64,000 bases of DNA from Epiperipatus broadwayi. Taxonomy: Eukaryota; Onychophora; Udeonychophora; Euonychophora; Peripatidae. Positions 36,800-48,208 of the stretch are shown piece by piece. Where the stretch lies: contig JAQFVV010013304.1 of the NCBI GenBank assembly GCA_028023455.1, forward strand, positions 1 through 64,000, in the 5' to 3' direction. Numbering within the stretch: the first letter of the stretch is position 1; each line of letters opens with the position of its first letter. The notes under the pieces are model-generated. The model made no database searches. It was not told the origin of the DNA and was given only the letters and a program-made list of their open reading frames with translations. A program made the translations under genes and the position numbers.

Positions 36800-38150
36800 T
36801 TGACTATAAAGGAATATTACTTAAAATAGAAGGAGAAACTGTAAAACCCTTAATCGAAGAATCAAAATCTTTACTGACTACGAAAAAATATTTGAGCTTT
36901 ATTGCAAAAGAAGAATTCCAAATTGAAAGAAAATAGATTAAAGATGAAGGAATATACTAAAGAAAATTGGATAAAAATGAAAGATAGTAGCTAAAAATGA
37001 ATGTTCTGAATTTGGAAATTTAAATTCAAAATTAGAAGAATTAGAGAATAAAATAAAATAAAATATTAAAACGTTTATTGTAAATAACAGAATGAATAAA
37101 CAATTTGTGGATATAAAACAAAGTTATCAATAAACAAAAATATCAGAATTTATAAGTTGAATTCAATTTAGAAGTTGAATTCAGAGAAAAATTATAGAAA
37201 GTTGATGAGAAAATATTGGAGATAGATAAGAAAAGAATTAAAATAAAACAAGTAATCAACTTTAAAAAAGGTTTAACCGATTGTTAAACAGATCACGGTG
37301 ATTTAAAAGGTATTTGGCAGAAGTTAAGGAAAAATTCTCAACACGTGACTAAAAACGAAAGAAATATGCGGTTTAAAGGTCTAGAAAAGAATCATAAATA
37401 ATAATAAAAAAATTTATTAACTATCCAAAAAATAAAAATGAATAATGATCAATTAACTACTTAAACAAAAAAAATTATCCATTAGGCAACAGACTTTTGA
37501 AGATAAGAAAATTTTAAAGATAGTTAACTAGGTTGATAAGAGAGCTAAAGCAATAAATGATTTGAATGAATTAGTGATTATATAAGGATCTTCCTTTGAA
37601 CAATTACATAGACAATTAAACATTTTGAATAATCAAGTTAGTCAATTGATTTTAAAAGTGAATAAATCTGATCAGAATACACAAAATACAATTTTAAATA
37701 AAATAAAAGAATTATAGAGTAAAAAAGAATCTTATTACTATGATGTTGTAAAATTCCTTATAGATTTTTATGGATCAGAGGTAGGCTCTGTTAGAGAAGA
37801 GAATTTTAAAGAAGCAATACCAAAGAGAGACTTAGATTTTATACAGCCAAATCAATTCACTAAAAAAAGGTGTTACAGAGATTCATTTTGCAATCATAAA
37901 TAATGACTTTCATCCAATGTTAAGAAAAAAGAATGTTTGGAAAATCTAATCCTGTATCAAAATTCATAACTATAAAATCGTTTAAATGTGGAGTTGGGGA
38001 AAGTCTGTTAAAACACTTGAATAACGTGGCTGAACTGTTTACTTTTAACCATTTAAAAAAATAAAAAAATTGGCATTGCTAGTAATAACTTGTATGGAGC
38101 AGGCAAGAATTGGTGAGCCTCATTATTTATATAGTATAAACATTTAATGA
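36800..38150 (+). pseudogene. Decayed Gag with coiled-coil region, same lineage as the 59-kb Gag
   Basis: The first kilobase encodes Lys/Glu/Asn-rich coiled-coil fragments in shifting frames (for example KIEGETVKPLIEESKSLL near 36825). Near 37955-38050 one frame reads FITIKSFKCGVGESLLKHLN, followed one frame away by NNLYGAGKNW. The order and spacing match FLKVRPF...SHLSGNAQEWW in the intact Gag at 58.7-59.8 kb. Many stops are present. No pol or LTR is seen around it. Confidence 0.55.
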
Positions 38151-38159
38151 ATATAAAAT

Positions 38160-39950
38160 CTCTTTACATTTACAATATTTTGTGCAAAAAATGACTACAT
38201 TTAATATCAGGTTTTTCAGGAATGACATAGATGGATAATAGTAATACAGACATCAAACTCTTCAGAAACCCAAGGCTACTTTGGGTAAACAATTTTTAGA
38301 TAGTATTAATATCTAAAGGAGTATATTGTTCACATTTTAGAATTAGTTAAGCTATTGTGTAAAAATCACATAAAAAGCATTTTAATGAATGGTATATTAA
38401 AATTATTTTACCTATAATATAAAAATAAAAATATTACATTTTTTTAAAAAAAATATTTATGAAATTTTAGTATTCACATTAATATGTATTTTTAGAGTTA
38501 AAAAATACATAAAAATTTTAGTATAGATAAATTAATAGATAATCAGAAAATATAACATGTAGGCAAAAGAAAACATTGAAATGGACCCCAAAGGAGATGT
38601 GTAACTAGCTGGACTATATGAAGGTTAAAACAATGAAATTTAAAAAGATCTATTATTATTTAAGAGATCTATATAAATACATTTAATAAAGGGTTTAATT
38701 TCCATTGAATATAAATAATTAATCTAATAATTACATGATTTTTTTCTTTTCTTTTATTGGCAATAATATATGGAAAGAATTATTTCATTGACAAAATTCA
38801 ATTACATTCAAATGAATAATAAATGATAGCATTTTTCCAACTTAATAAAATGAAATTTTAATTGCTTAATATCATGTAGAAGTTGAATTAATCGATTTTG
38901 TGAAATCCATTGATCAAAAATATAATACCCATATAAACATCATGGGAACTGTATTTATCACCAATAAATAGACGATGTCCTAGATTTTAACAATGGGATA
39001 TTTTACAGCTTACTTACAATACAAAGAATTTTAATGTTTTTTTTTTTCATTATTGCCGTTTCCCTTGGAATTTCATCAACAAACTGCCCCAAGTGAAAGG
39101 GGATATGATTAAAATTTTACTCTTCCATGTATTTAGAAATTAATCACTTTTAAAAATAATAAAATTGATAATTTTAAAGACAAATATAAAAATGTCAGTT
39201 CTAAGCAATGATAGAATTTATAAAGCTCAAGTTGAAACCTTGCAGTTCTATTTATAACACATTTTACTGCTATCAATGTTCTTAAGAGTACTATTTATTT
39301 AAGCTCAAAGAAAACTATTTGGTTTTAATAAAATTTACCTCCAATTATTAAATAAAATAAAGATTATAAAATATCGGATGCAGTAAAAAAATTGTTTCAC
39401 AATTCCAATATGATTTAAAAAAAAAAAGCTAAAAATAAAGCATTTAACATCATATTTCTAATACATTCTGATGAATATACATTTTAACACAAAAAATTGC
39501 CATATATCTTTAATAACATATTCCAATAAACAAATAATTTATAAACAAATATAACATTAAATATGAAATATTTAATTGTGTAATAAGTAAGCTGATATTG
39601 TGAATGCAATACCAAAATGAACATGTAATAAGTAATAATAATTATTTGATTCAAGATTTTTATTTTATGTTTCACTTGATTATTTTCCAACATTTACCTA
39701 TCTATTCACTTATTCATATTTTTATTAAAATGGATCACAACCAATTTATGATTTGATGGTAGTATTAATAGTAAATAATAATATTATTTTAAAATATTAG
39801 ATTACCGAGGTTATTTAGTTAACATTTATACTTCAAGACCTCCATTATCAATAGATCTAGTAAAATAAAATTAAATAAGATCAATAACCTTTATTTTTTT
39901 ATACTGTGATATATAGCTCTAATATTGGCAATTACAATATATATATATAT
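38160..39950. other. AT-rich stretch without recognisable genes
   Basis: Nothing beyond AT-rich background. It ends in an (AT)n run at 39936-39950, where the hammerhead array begins. Confidence 0.6.
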
Positions 39951-40033
39951 ATGACAATAGATGGCGTTATACCAAAAACACCTTCAAGCGTTTGTTTACA
40001 TAAACGTCAGAGCGAGTATTTCACTATCTCTAA

Positions 40034-40099
40034 CTTAATTTCCACTTTCAGATCATGATTTCAAGCTATTTGCTATCGTCAGTGAAGGACAGGATTAAG
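40034..40099 (-). ncRNA. Hammerhead ribozyme (type I), array unit 1
   Basis: Read on the minus strand: distal stem I CUUAAU/AUUAAG, internal loop, proximal stem I CCUUCA pairing with UGAAAG (one C-A mismatch in this copy), core CUGACGA, stem II AGC/GCU around AAAUA with a U-U pair at its base, GAAA, stem III from the palindrome AUCAUGAU, then the cleavage triplet AUC. The predicted cut lies between 40051 and 40050. Confidence 0.85.
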
Positions 40100-40434
40100 A
40101 AACTAGATCTAAAACACAAACTCTGAGCGTTTAAGAAACAGTTTCTATTCAGCTTGCAAGCGTGAATCTTTTAGACATGTAATGTCTTCAAACTCAGCAT
40201 AGCATGCCAGATAGCTACATGGGTCTGATATCAGTTCAGCATCACCACATAGTAGAAGCCTCTGCAATATATATCATTGCAAGAAAGACCTCAAAGGTAC
40301 ATTTATGAAAAACAAAAAACACAAGTTAAAAACTTGCATACGCTTGTATTTATGACAATAGATGGCGTTATACCAAAAACACCTTCATGCTTTTGTTTAC
40401 ATAAACGTCAGAGTGAGTATTTGACTATCTCTAA

Positions 40435-40500
40435 CTTAATTTCCACCTTCAAATCATGATTTCAAGCTATTTGCTATCGTCAGTGAAGGACAGGATTAAG
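40435..40500 (-). ncRNA. Hammerhead ribozyme (type I), array unit 2
   Basis: Same fold as unit 1 but with the full proximal stem I CCUUCA/UGAAGG. The residue at the cleavage site is U instead of C (triplet AUU), which still satisfies the NUH rule. It lies 401 bp from the ribozyme of unit 1, so processing of a multimer would release a 401-nt monomer. Confidence 0.85.
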
Positions 40501-40946
40501 AAACTAGATCTAAAACACAAACTCTGAGCGTTTAAGAAACAGTTTCTATTCAGCTTGCAAGCGTGAATCTTTTAGACATGTAATGTCTTCAAACTCAGCA
40601 TAGCATGCCAGATAGCTACATGGGTCTGATATCAGTTCAGCATCACCACATAGTAGAAGCCTCTGCAATATATATCATTGCAAGAAAGACCTCAAAGGTA
40701 CATTTATGAAAAACAAAAAACACAAGTTAAAAACTTGCATATGCTTGTATTTATGACAATAGATGGCATTATACCAAAAACATCTTCAAGCATTTGTCTG
40801 GTGATGCTGAACTGATATCAGATCCATGTAGCTATCTGGAATGCTATGCTGAGTTTGAAGACATTACGTGTCTAAAAGATTCACGCTTGCAAGCTGAATA
40901 GAAACTGTTTCTTAAATGCTCAGAGTTTGTGTTTTAGATCTAGTTT

Positions 40947-41012
40947 CTTAATCCTGTCCTTCACTGACGATAGCAAATAGCTTGAAATCATGATCTGAAG
41001 GTGGAAATTAAG
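40947..41012 (+). ncRNA. Hammerhead ribozyme (type I), inverted array, partial unit
   Basis: Distal stem I CUUAAU (40947-40952) pairs with AUUAAG (41007-41012). Proximal CCUUCA (40958-40963) pairs with UGAAGG (40996-41001). Core CUGACGA is at 40964-40970, stem II at 40971-40983, GAAA at 40984-40987, and stem III AUCAUGAU ends at 40994. Predicted cleavage is after C40995. All conserved core positions are present. Confidence 0.9.
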
Positions 41013-41348
41013 TTAGAGATAGTGAAATACTCGCTCTGACGTTTATGTAAACAAACGCTTGAAGGTGTTTTTGGTATAATGCCACCTATTGTCATAAATA
41101 CAAGTGTATGCAAGTTTTTAACTTATGTTTTTTTGTTTTTCATAAATGTACCTTTGAGGTCTTTCTTGCAATGATATATATTGCAGAGGCTTCTACTATG
41201 TGGTGATGCTGAACTGCTATCAGACCCATGTAGCTATCTGGCATGCTATGCTGAGTTTGAAGACATTACGTGACTAAAAGATTCACGCTTGCAAGCTGAA
41301 TAGAAACTGTTTCTTAAACGCTCAGAGTTTGTGTTTTAGATCTAGTTT

Positions 41349-41414
41349 CTTAATCCTGTCCTTCACTGACGATAGCAAATAGCTTGAAATCATGATCTGA
41401 AGGTGGAAATTAAG
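41349..41414 (+). ncRNA. Hammerhead ribozyme (type I), inverted array, full unit
   Basis: Identical in all core and paired positions to the ribozyme at 40947-41012, and 402 bp downstream of it. Predicted cleavage is after C41397. The very short self-complementary stem III is the kind reported to work best as a dimer in retrozymes and Penelope elements. Confidence 0.9.
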
Positions 41415-41544
41415 TTAGAGATAGTGAAATACTCGCTCTGACATTTATGTAAACAAACGCTTGAAGGTGTTTTTGATATAACGCCATCTATTGTCATAAA
41501 TACAAGCGTATGCAAGTTTTTAACTTGTGTTTTTTATTTTTCAT

Positions 41545-41622
41545 ATATATATATAAACTAGGTATTTATAGACTTTGCATATATATAATAGGTATTTATA
41601 GTATTTTCATATATATATAGTA
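41545..41622. repeat. Short AT-flanked repeat next to the array
   Basis: Two adjacent copies of a unit with AGGTATTTATAG, then CATATATATA. An inverted relative (CTATAAATACCTAATATT) lies at about 44183-44200. Its relation to the array is unknown. Confidence 0.6.
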
Positions 41623-43140
41623 ATGGGATGGGGTGGGTATCATGTATAGAAGGTCGAAGGAAATGAAAATGGAACTGGGTAATGGCAAAACATCATCACT
41701 CACAGTCCATTTAATGAAATACAAATATTAATAAGTTGAAAAATTATCTATAAGTAAATATTTAAAGATATAAGAGTATGAGATTAAAGAATCTCTGAGA
41801 ACATTGAGAGATCAGCCAGCTAACTTAGAAGAGCAACTAAAATATAATTATCCATCAACCATATATCAACCAGCATTATAAAATAAATGTACACAAGAGA
41901 AATAACCATCCATCATCAAAACTGATGGGAATAAAACATAATAAAATCAACAGTCCATCTTGTGACTGGATTGAAAATGGGTCTTCTGTACACCAGGCTA
42001 ACTATGAACCCTTTGCCACTTTGGGCAATTATTTAAACATAACTTGGATGCACCATTTAATTGCCCATCCATTAAAATCCACAATAATCAGAAATTGAAA
42101 CAATAATTCTGGGACATTAAAACATTCTGATCATCATCAATACTCAGGCCACTTGTACTGGCCAACTATAAACTTAAATTTTTAATAAGACTAAAGTAAA
42201 ATAAAAAAATAATAGTTCATGGGCTTTAAAGAGTATCTCTTTTGCACCAACCAAGATGATGATTGGACATCTCTGGATGCCCCAAAGCACTAAATACACA
42301 TCCTCATTTATATATTCATCCTGTGCTCCAATCTAGCTCAGAGAACATAAAGCTTTATTACTGTATATGAACAAAAGATGATGGAAACAATTTTAACAAT
42401 TAAATTCAAGTTTATTAATAACAAAAAAAATGAATGATATTTAAGATCATAAATAGGATAAGGCTCTGATTTTGAAAAGTATACAAAATTATATAAACAA
42501 TTAAAGTTATACTGTTTTACAATATTCACCATTCAAAATTTCAAATTATTACAATGATTTACCTATATGTGTGCACAAACATGCAATTTCTAATATACAA
42601 TGAATATTCAATAAATGAATTGACATTTAATACAAAATAAAAATATTAAAATTTTACATATATGAGTGTGTATGTATATATGCACACTGACTTTTACCTA
42701 TTTAAGCTTGTTACAATAATATTATAATTTTCTAATACATCAATTTCCTACCTATACATGTATATAAACAAAATATAGATACAATTTAAAATTAGTTTCA
42801 ATTTATAACTTTTCTCTCTCTTTTTTTTAAAGTATAGTCAATTTTTGGCAAGTACTTGTTAGATTAATTATCAGCGTTTTTGGACCAATTTAAAAGATTT
42901 GCTTTTTCGATTTTAATTTAAACAAAATTATGCTTGCATTTAAATTATATATTCTTTTTTTAATGAATATGAAAATTATTTCTTAGCAAAATATATATAG
43001 CAAATCATCTCTCTTTTAGACATTTGACTCGAGCAAATTTTACTTTAAGTTATGAAGTTAAAATGTCTTTTATAAGAATATTTAAAAAAATCAACTCACT
43101 GTATTCACACGCAATGTATTTATCTGTGTTTTCCTGCTTG
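41623..43140. other. Intergenic stretch without recognisable genes
   Basis: No supported gene. Some of it (about 41630-42340) is less AT-rich, but no frame shows a domain. Confidence 0.5.
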
Positions 43141-43149
43141 CCTAGATGA

Positions 43150-43620
43150 ACAGTAGCATCAGTACACCAATTTCTTCAAGCTTTTTCTTGGTAAGCTTGG
43201 TTTCTGGTCCATCAAAAAAATGTAATCCAGGTTTGTTGTCATTGTCAGGTAAAAGTACATAATTCAGGTATGGTTGGCTTTTTCCTTTCTGTAGTCAGTT
43301 CCACTTATACTTGGTTTTTATAAGTTTCAGGTCAGCAAGCTGTTTTCCAGAACACTTTTAAGGCTATGAATTACAAAGAATCTTGACCCATTTCCTTCAT
43401 GCAAATTCAAACTCCTCCAGTGAAATGTAGAGCAGCCACTTCCTTGCATTCTTAATTCTTCATGGCAGTTCTCTTGATAATTATACTAGCCATCTTTGCA
43501 GCTAGCTTTACTATGGCCATTTTTTGCTACAGCTACCAACTCTCCACAAAATATTTTAGCCAATTTTACAGCTAGCTCTTCTGCTAACTCTTACAAAACT
43601 GCAAACCAAAAACTAACTGA
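43150..43620 (-). pseudogene. Possible decayed coding sequence, unidentified
   Basis: On the minus strand one frame reads AEELAVKLAKIFCGELVAVA and, past a stop, RMQGSGCSTFHWRSLNLHEG, then GSRFFVIHSLKSVLENSLL. A shifted frame continues with YVLLPDNDNKPGLHFFDGPE and TKLTKKKLEEIGVL. Composition and helix/strand patterning look protein-like across about 150 codons, with three stops and one frameshift. I do not recognise the family. It could be a processed pseudogene or part of an old transposon. Confidence 0.35.
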
Positions 43621-45230
43621 TATTTTTATCAGCTTTTATAACCTTGGGTAGGTCAGCTGACAAAAACATAGTGGCTGTTTTCAATTAACTTTAATCCATT
43701 TGAAAACAAGCTGGAAATTTCTATCAAAGTGTGACTTTCATGTTTTTACATTAATCTTTGGAATTTGACCAAAGGTGTGATAATACTTTAGAATATTTAA
43801 TCTACAAAAATTTTTAACTACATAGTAGAAATGAAAACAAGCATTAATTAAAAAAGATATTTTATACAAATATTAATTAAAAGATTTTAATTATGCTTAC
43901 TTTTTTTTTGTTAATTTCAAAATAAGAATTATAAATATTATTTATCAGACCTTTTAAAAATACTTATTTCACAATGAAATTTTACTTTAAGCCCAGAGTT
44001 ATTTAACCCTTTACTTATTATTATTTTATTTTAGGAAATATAAAAAAAATATCTACAAAAATTTATTCTGTGTTTATTTCTACTTTTCCTTTATTTTACG
44101 TATATATTTATGCACACACACTATATTAGTGTATGCTATGTAAGCCAACTGGTTACAATATATATATATATATATGCAAAAACTATAAATACCTAATATT
44201 AATAAACATGTAAGCTCCAAATAATTCTAATGGTATATATATATATATATATATATTAATCAGTTTCTATTTCTATTTTTATCAACTGTAAAGTAATATG
44301 GACGTTTAATATCACGTGATTTTCCATGAGTTGTTATATTGTTAGTTGCTGTCTGTCTATTTATTATATTATTCGTTAATTAAGATATGTATTTTAATAT
44401 TTTACCATTAAAATTATTTGGAATATATATATTAAATAACACCAAAACAATAAGTAATGAACTTAAATATATAATTTTCACTTCCATGCATTATTTTGAA
44501 AGTAAACATTTGTTGTCACTCAGACAATATATCTATAAGTGACCAAAATCTTTCAAACTGAGACTGTATTATCTAATTCATTGAACAAGAATTTATTATA
44601 TAATCGTATCTTCCACAAAAGTAGATTTTATAGTAAGTTTACACCCTTGAAATTGGTGCAGCATGTGCATTGGTTTACTTTTAATGCCTAAATGTTCAAT
44701 AATGCAATGAAGTTTTTCCAGAATATTATGGTAATAATTTTTTTCTAATTTTGTAAAAGATTTTTACCATCAAAAGTGTAGTTGACTCCTATCATACAGC
44801 TAAAGAATAGAGCTTTTCCTACTATATGTTGAATGTATCAAACAACTTGTGAGAATGTTTTAAGACAATTTTTTTTTTTTGATTTCAAGAATCTAAGCTG
44901 CTTTTTAAAACTAAGATTCAAATACTGTCTCATCTCACGATGTAACACCAATTCATCAGTAAATTCCTATTTTACATAAATAATTAATTTTACCTCATCA
45001 CATCATTGTTTTTATAAAATTATCACTATTGTTTTTTCCTATTATACTATGAATCAAGTTAATAATCTAAAATTAATTTACAACAGGATAATCCTTTTAA
45101 AAATCAAAAGCATCTGAATTTCATATTTTCCAAAATGAAAGGAAGAAAAAAAACATTTAGTATTAAATTTTCATAAGCTTATAAAATAATTGTAATTTAC
45201 AGTTAACAACTATAGCAAAAGCTAGAAAGT
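43621..45230. other. AT-rich stretch with (AT)n runs
   Basis: (AT)n runs lie at about 44158-44176 and 44234-44257. No gene is supported. Confidence 0.6.
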
Positions 45231-45389
45231 ATTTTGGTCATACAAGATGGGAAGTACCCCAAAATAACTTAAAATTTTGAAATAAAATAATGTGTATTTA
45301 TTTTTATGTTATAAATTGAATCCCTTTCTAAGTACATTCCATTTCATGCAATGCATTATTCTAAATTTGTTTTTCCCAAATTTGAAGTA

Positions 45390-45960
45390 GTCTGGAAAGT
45401 TTGGCAGAATGACGCCTTTTAATGTCAGTGTTCTTATTTCCTTCACTATTTCTAAATTCTTAAAAAAACAATGAAGCATTTTGTCATTGGAGAAAATAAA
45501 AACAAGTCAGACAATGAGCGAATATGTGATGGGTATGCTTGATCATACCCAATTTAATTTGTGTGCTGGCACATTGTCATGATAAAGCGTGTATTCGCTA
45601 TGAAGTAAAAATATGGAACAGTTTTGGTTTGCAGACCATGCAAGCTTTTCAGAAATTATATGTTTTAAGTGTGTGGTCATTATGAGCAATATCTTTGGCA
45701 TCCAAACAAAATCACTGATATACTTCACTCACCATGCTTTTTGGGGAATGTTTATGAGTTTTGATACTTCCATTAAACAACTTATAAACTTGTGATTTCC
45801 ACAGAGCAGTTTTCCCTAACAGAAAAAAAGACTTCACGTAATCACTTTACTCAATATAACAGACAGTCAGGGGATTAATGCATGGCGATATTCCCTAAAA
45901 GGCATTTAGCAACAAAAACAGATATTACAACATGCTCATTTTATACAGAATAATTTGAAT
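45390..45960 (-). pseudogene. Possible mariner-type transposase fragment
   Basis: A minus-strand frame near 45543-45728 ends with LYHDNVPAHKLNWV, resembling the 'LLHDNAPAH' catalytic-aspartate block of mariner transposases. A later minus frame (near 45300-45420) reads LPNFPDYFKFGKNKFRIMHC, compatible with a mariner C-terminus. No inverted terminal repeats or TA duplication were found. The rest is too decayed to confirm. Confidence 0.35.
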
Positions 45961-46035
45961 ACCCCCTCATATTTGTTTTTAAAACATTAATTAACGTTTG
46001 TTTACTTCTAAATAATACATTATTTAAGATTCATT

Positions 46036-46036
<1 letters not shown>

Positions 46037-46066
<30 letters not shown>

Positions 46067-46683
46067 GCATTTATTTTTATATAATAATAATAATAATAAT
46101 AAGCATTTATTTTTATATAACGCTATGCATACAATTGTATACATTCAAAGATCAGCCTTCCAAGCTAATTGTGCATGCGTCTTCTGCGAATGTTAAATAA
46201 TAAATGAATACTTCACTCTACAATAAAAGATATAGTATTTATGCAGGAATAAAAGGAATCCTCTTACTCCTACAACTCAAATTCTTTTATATGAGCAAAT
46301 CTGAAGTATTGTTGACTAAAGCGTGAGAGTAGAAGGCTGATCTTTGAATGTATACAATTGTATGCATAGCGTTATATAAAAATAAATGCTTATTTACTTA
46401 TAATTAAGTTTCACTTAGAGTCACGTTTAGTAAATTCTAGACAATTTCACCCACGTCATTCATTACAACATCGTAGATAGTAATTTAAAGTGAGTAGTCT
46501 ATTCTCACGCTTTATTCAACAGTACTTCAGATTTGCTCATATAAAAGAATTTGAGTTGTAGGAGTAAGATGATTCCTTTTATTCCTGCATAAATACTACA
46601 TCTTGTATTGTAGAGTGAAGTATTCATTTATTATTTAACATTCGCAGAAGACGCATGCACAATTAGCTTGGAAGGCTGATCTT

Positions 46684-46719
<36 letters not shown>

Positions 46720-46730
46720 GCTTATTTATA
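46037..46730. mobile_element. Composite fold-back element flanked by (AAT)n
   Basis: Long inverted arms (about 46149-46337 and 46498-46688) share AATTGTGCATGCGTCTTCTGCG, here quoted only as ends AATTGTGCATGC and TCTTCTGCG, plus ACTTCACTCTACAAT and GAGCAAATCTGAAGTA. An additional inverted pair surrounds them (AAGCATTTATTTTTATATAACG at the left, its complement in the spacer near 46370; only the core AACGCTATGCATACAATTGT is certain). The (AAT)n tracts on both edges mark the insertion site. It shares its core with the fold-back at 19217-19920. Non-coding. Confidence 0.75.
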
Positions 46731-46739
46731 TGGAACGTT

Positions 46740-47239
46740 ACATGTTTTTAACTCTAAGTTCAATGTATATGTGCAACTCATTTATGTCTGCGCAATATAT
46801 ATATAACATTTTTTATTCTTTTTAGTAAAATACTAAACCAGAGAACAAGATGAATAAAATGTTTATTCACCTTAATCACTGTTTTTTTCTGTCTTGTTTT
46901 CTAATTTATAATTTTTTGAATGCAATTTTGTTCTGTAATATAGAATATTGTTAATGAAAAGACTTTTTGCAGCGAACGATTTTTATTTATTTTCTTTGCA
47001 ACATAATGCATGCAGTATGAAATTATTATTCATAACGCATACTTACTTCATCTTACATTATTAAGCTATCAATTATATTTATTCATCACTAATATTTATA
47101 ATATTGAGTTACTGATTTTCTTTGCGAATATTTTATCTGGCAAAGTTTTGACCCTGTATATAATGTTTTTGCGGCTTTACATTGCATATTCATATGTAAT
47201 AAAATTATTGGTGTATAAGTGAATTTACTAGTAAATACT
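46740..47239. other. AT-rich stretch without recognisable genes
   Basis: Only short hydrophobic chance frames are seen. Confidence 0.5.
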
Positions 47240-47411
<172 letters not shown>

Positions 47412-47507
47412 AGGCGAATAATTAATATGGTATATAGTGACATATGAATATATGGATAAATAGATAAATGTATACATTGATATAAATTACATTAAAAATT
47501 GCAATAT

Positions 47508-47905
47508 TTATTTATTTGCATTACCTCTAGGTATGTAGAATAAACACGAAGAGTTTTGCTGCTGACCTTTAGAATTTTTCATAGTAATCTGAACTTGCCA
47601 CGGAGATTTCGCTTGGTTTTGTTTAAGAGATTCAAAACAAATTTTATTATAGTCTGTGTTTGGTTCTGCAATTATCTTATTTTCTATATGTGTTCTAAAA
47701 TAAGTTATTTTAACCGAATCATTTTCGCTTTTCCTTTCGTACAAATACACTGGATTGGGACCATCTGATTTACAAATGAGACTTAGTCTGCTCAAATAAA
47801 ACTTTGCAGGCATTTGATGCTTTAATTGAATGCAAAAAGGCAATTCAATCTTGGGATTACTGGGAATAAAATTGGGTGCTGGAGTGCAGGCAGATTGTCT
47901 TTTTA
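47508..47905 (-). CDS. Candidate terminal exon of an unidentified host gene
   Basis: A minus-strand frame is open for about 130 codons in otherwise AT-saturated DNA and ends with TAA at 47508. It is preceded by a good 3' splice site (TTTTTTTGTAG, intron side at 47906), and there is no credible ATG at the open-frame start. Directly after the stop lie overlapping AATAAA signals. The protein piece (CIQLKHQMPAKFYLSRLSLI, then DGPNPVYLYERKSENDSVKI, KSPWQVQITMKNSKGQ) alternates charged and hydrophobic residues like a beta-rich domain. I do not recognise the family. Upstream exons would lie above 48 kb on the minus strand, but I could not identify any. It could also be an old retrocopy. Confidence 0.45.
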
Positions 47906-48208
47906 CTACAAAAAAATGTATATACATGGATTTATATTTAGTATCCGTTTGTACATGTAGATTATTATTGTTAATATCCACTTTTTACCCATATTTTTTC
48001 AAAATAACTTTTACCAACGTCAACTTTGTAGATTTTATTCAAGCCAATAAATCAAAATTAAAAAAAACTGGAAAAAACTTTTATGTAAACATTGTTTCGA
48101 AAGATTCCTTTACCGGATTAAGGCAACATATATTTCTGATTAAATATATGTACCACATTGATATTAACAAGCAACTTATATATATATGTCTGTGTGTATA
48201 ACGTTATA

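Larger units (their letters stand above)
39951..41544. mobile_element. Retrozyme-like inverted arrays of a 401-402-bp hammerhead unit
   Basis: Left array: full units at 39951-40351 and 40352-40752, then a partial unit to about 40797. Right array, inverted: a partial unit at 40798-41095, a full unit at 41096-41497 and a partial unit to 41544. Units differ by only a few substitutions. Each full unit holds one type I hammerhead ribozyme; ribozymes read minus in the left array and plus in the right array. Both outer edges abut (AT)n. There is no coding capacity. Tandem direct copies of a unit of a few hundred bases, each with a type I hammerhead, match the described plan of animal retrozymes, which are thought to spread as self-cleaved circular RNAs using a Penelope-type reverse transcriptase. 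Mobility is inferred, not shown. Confidence 0.88.

Noticed and set aside
39951-41544. CRISPR array or ordinary satellite DNA
   Set aside because: The unit is 401 bp without spacer structure, in a eukaryotic context. A plain satellite does not explain the complete ribozyme in each unit or the exact inverted layout, though a satellite origin is not excluded.
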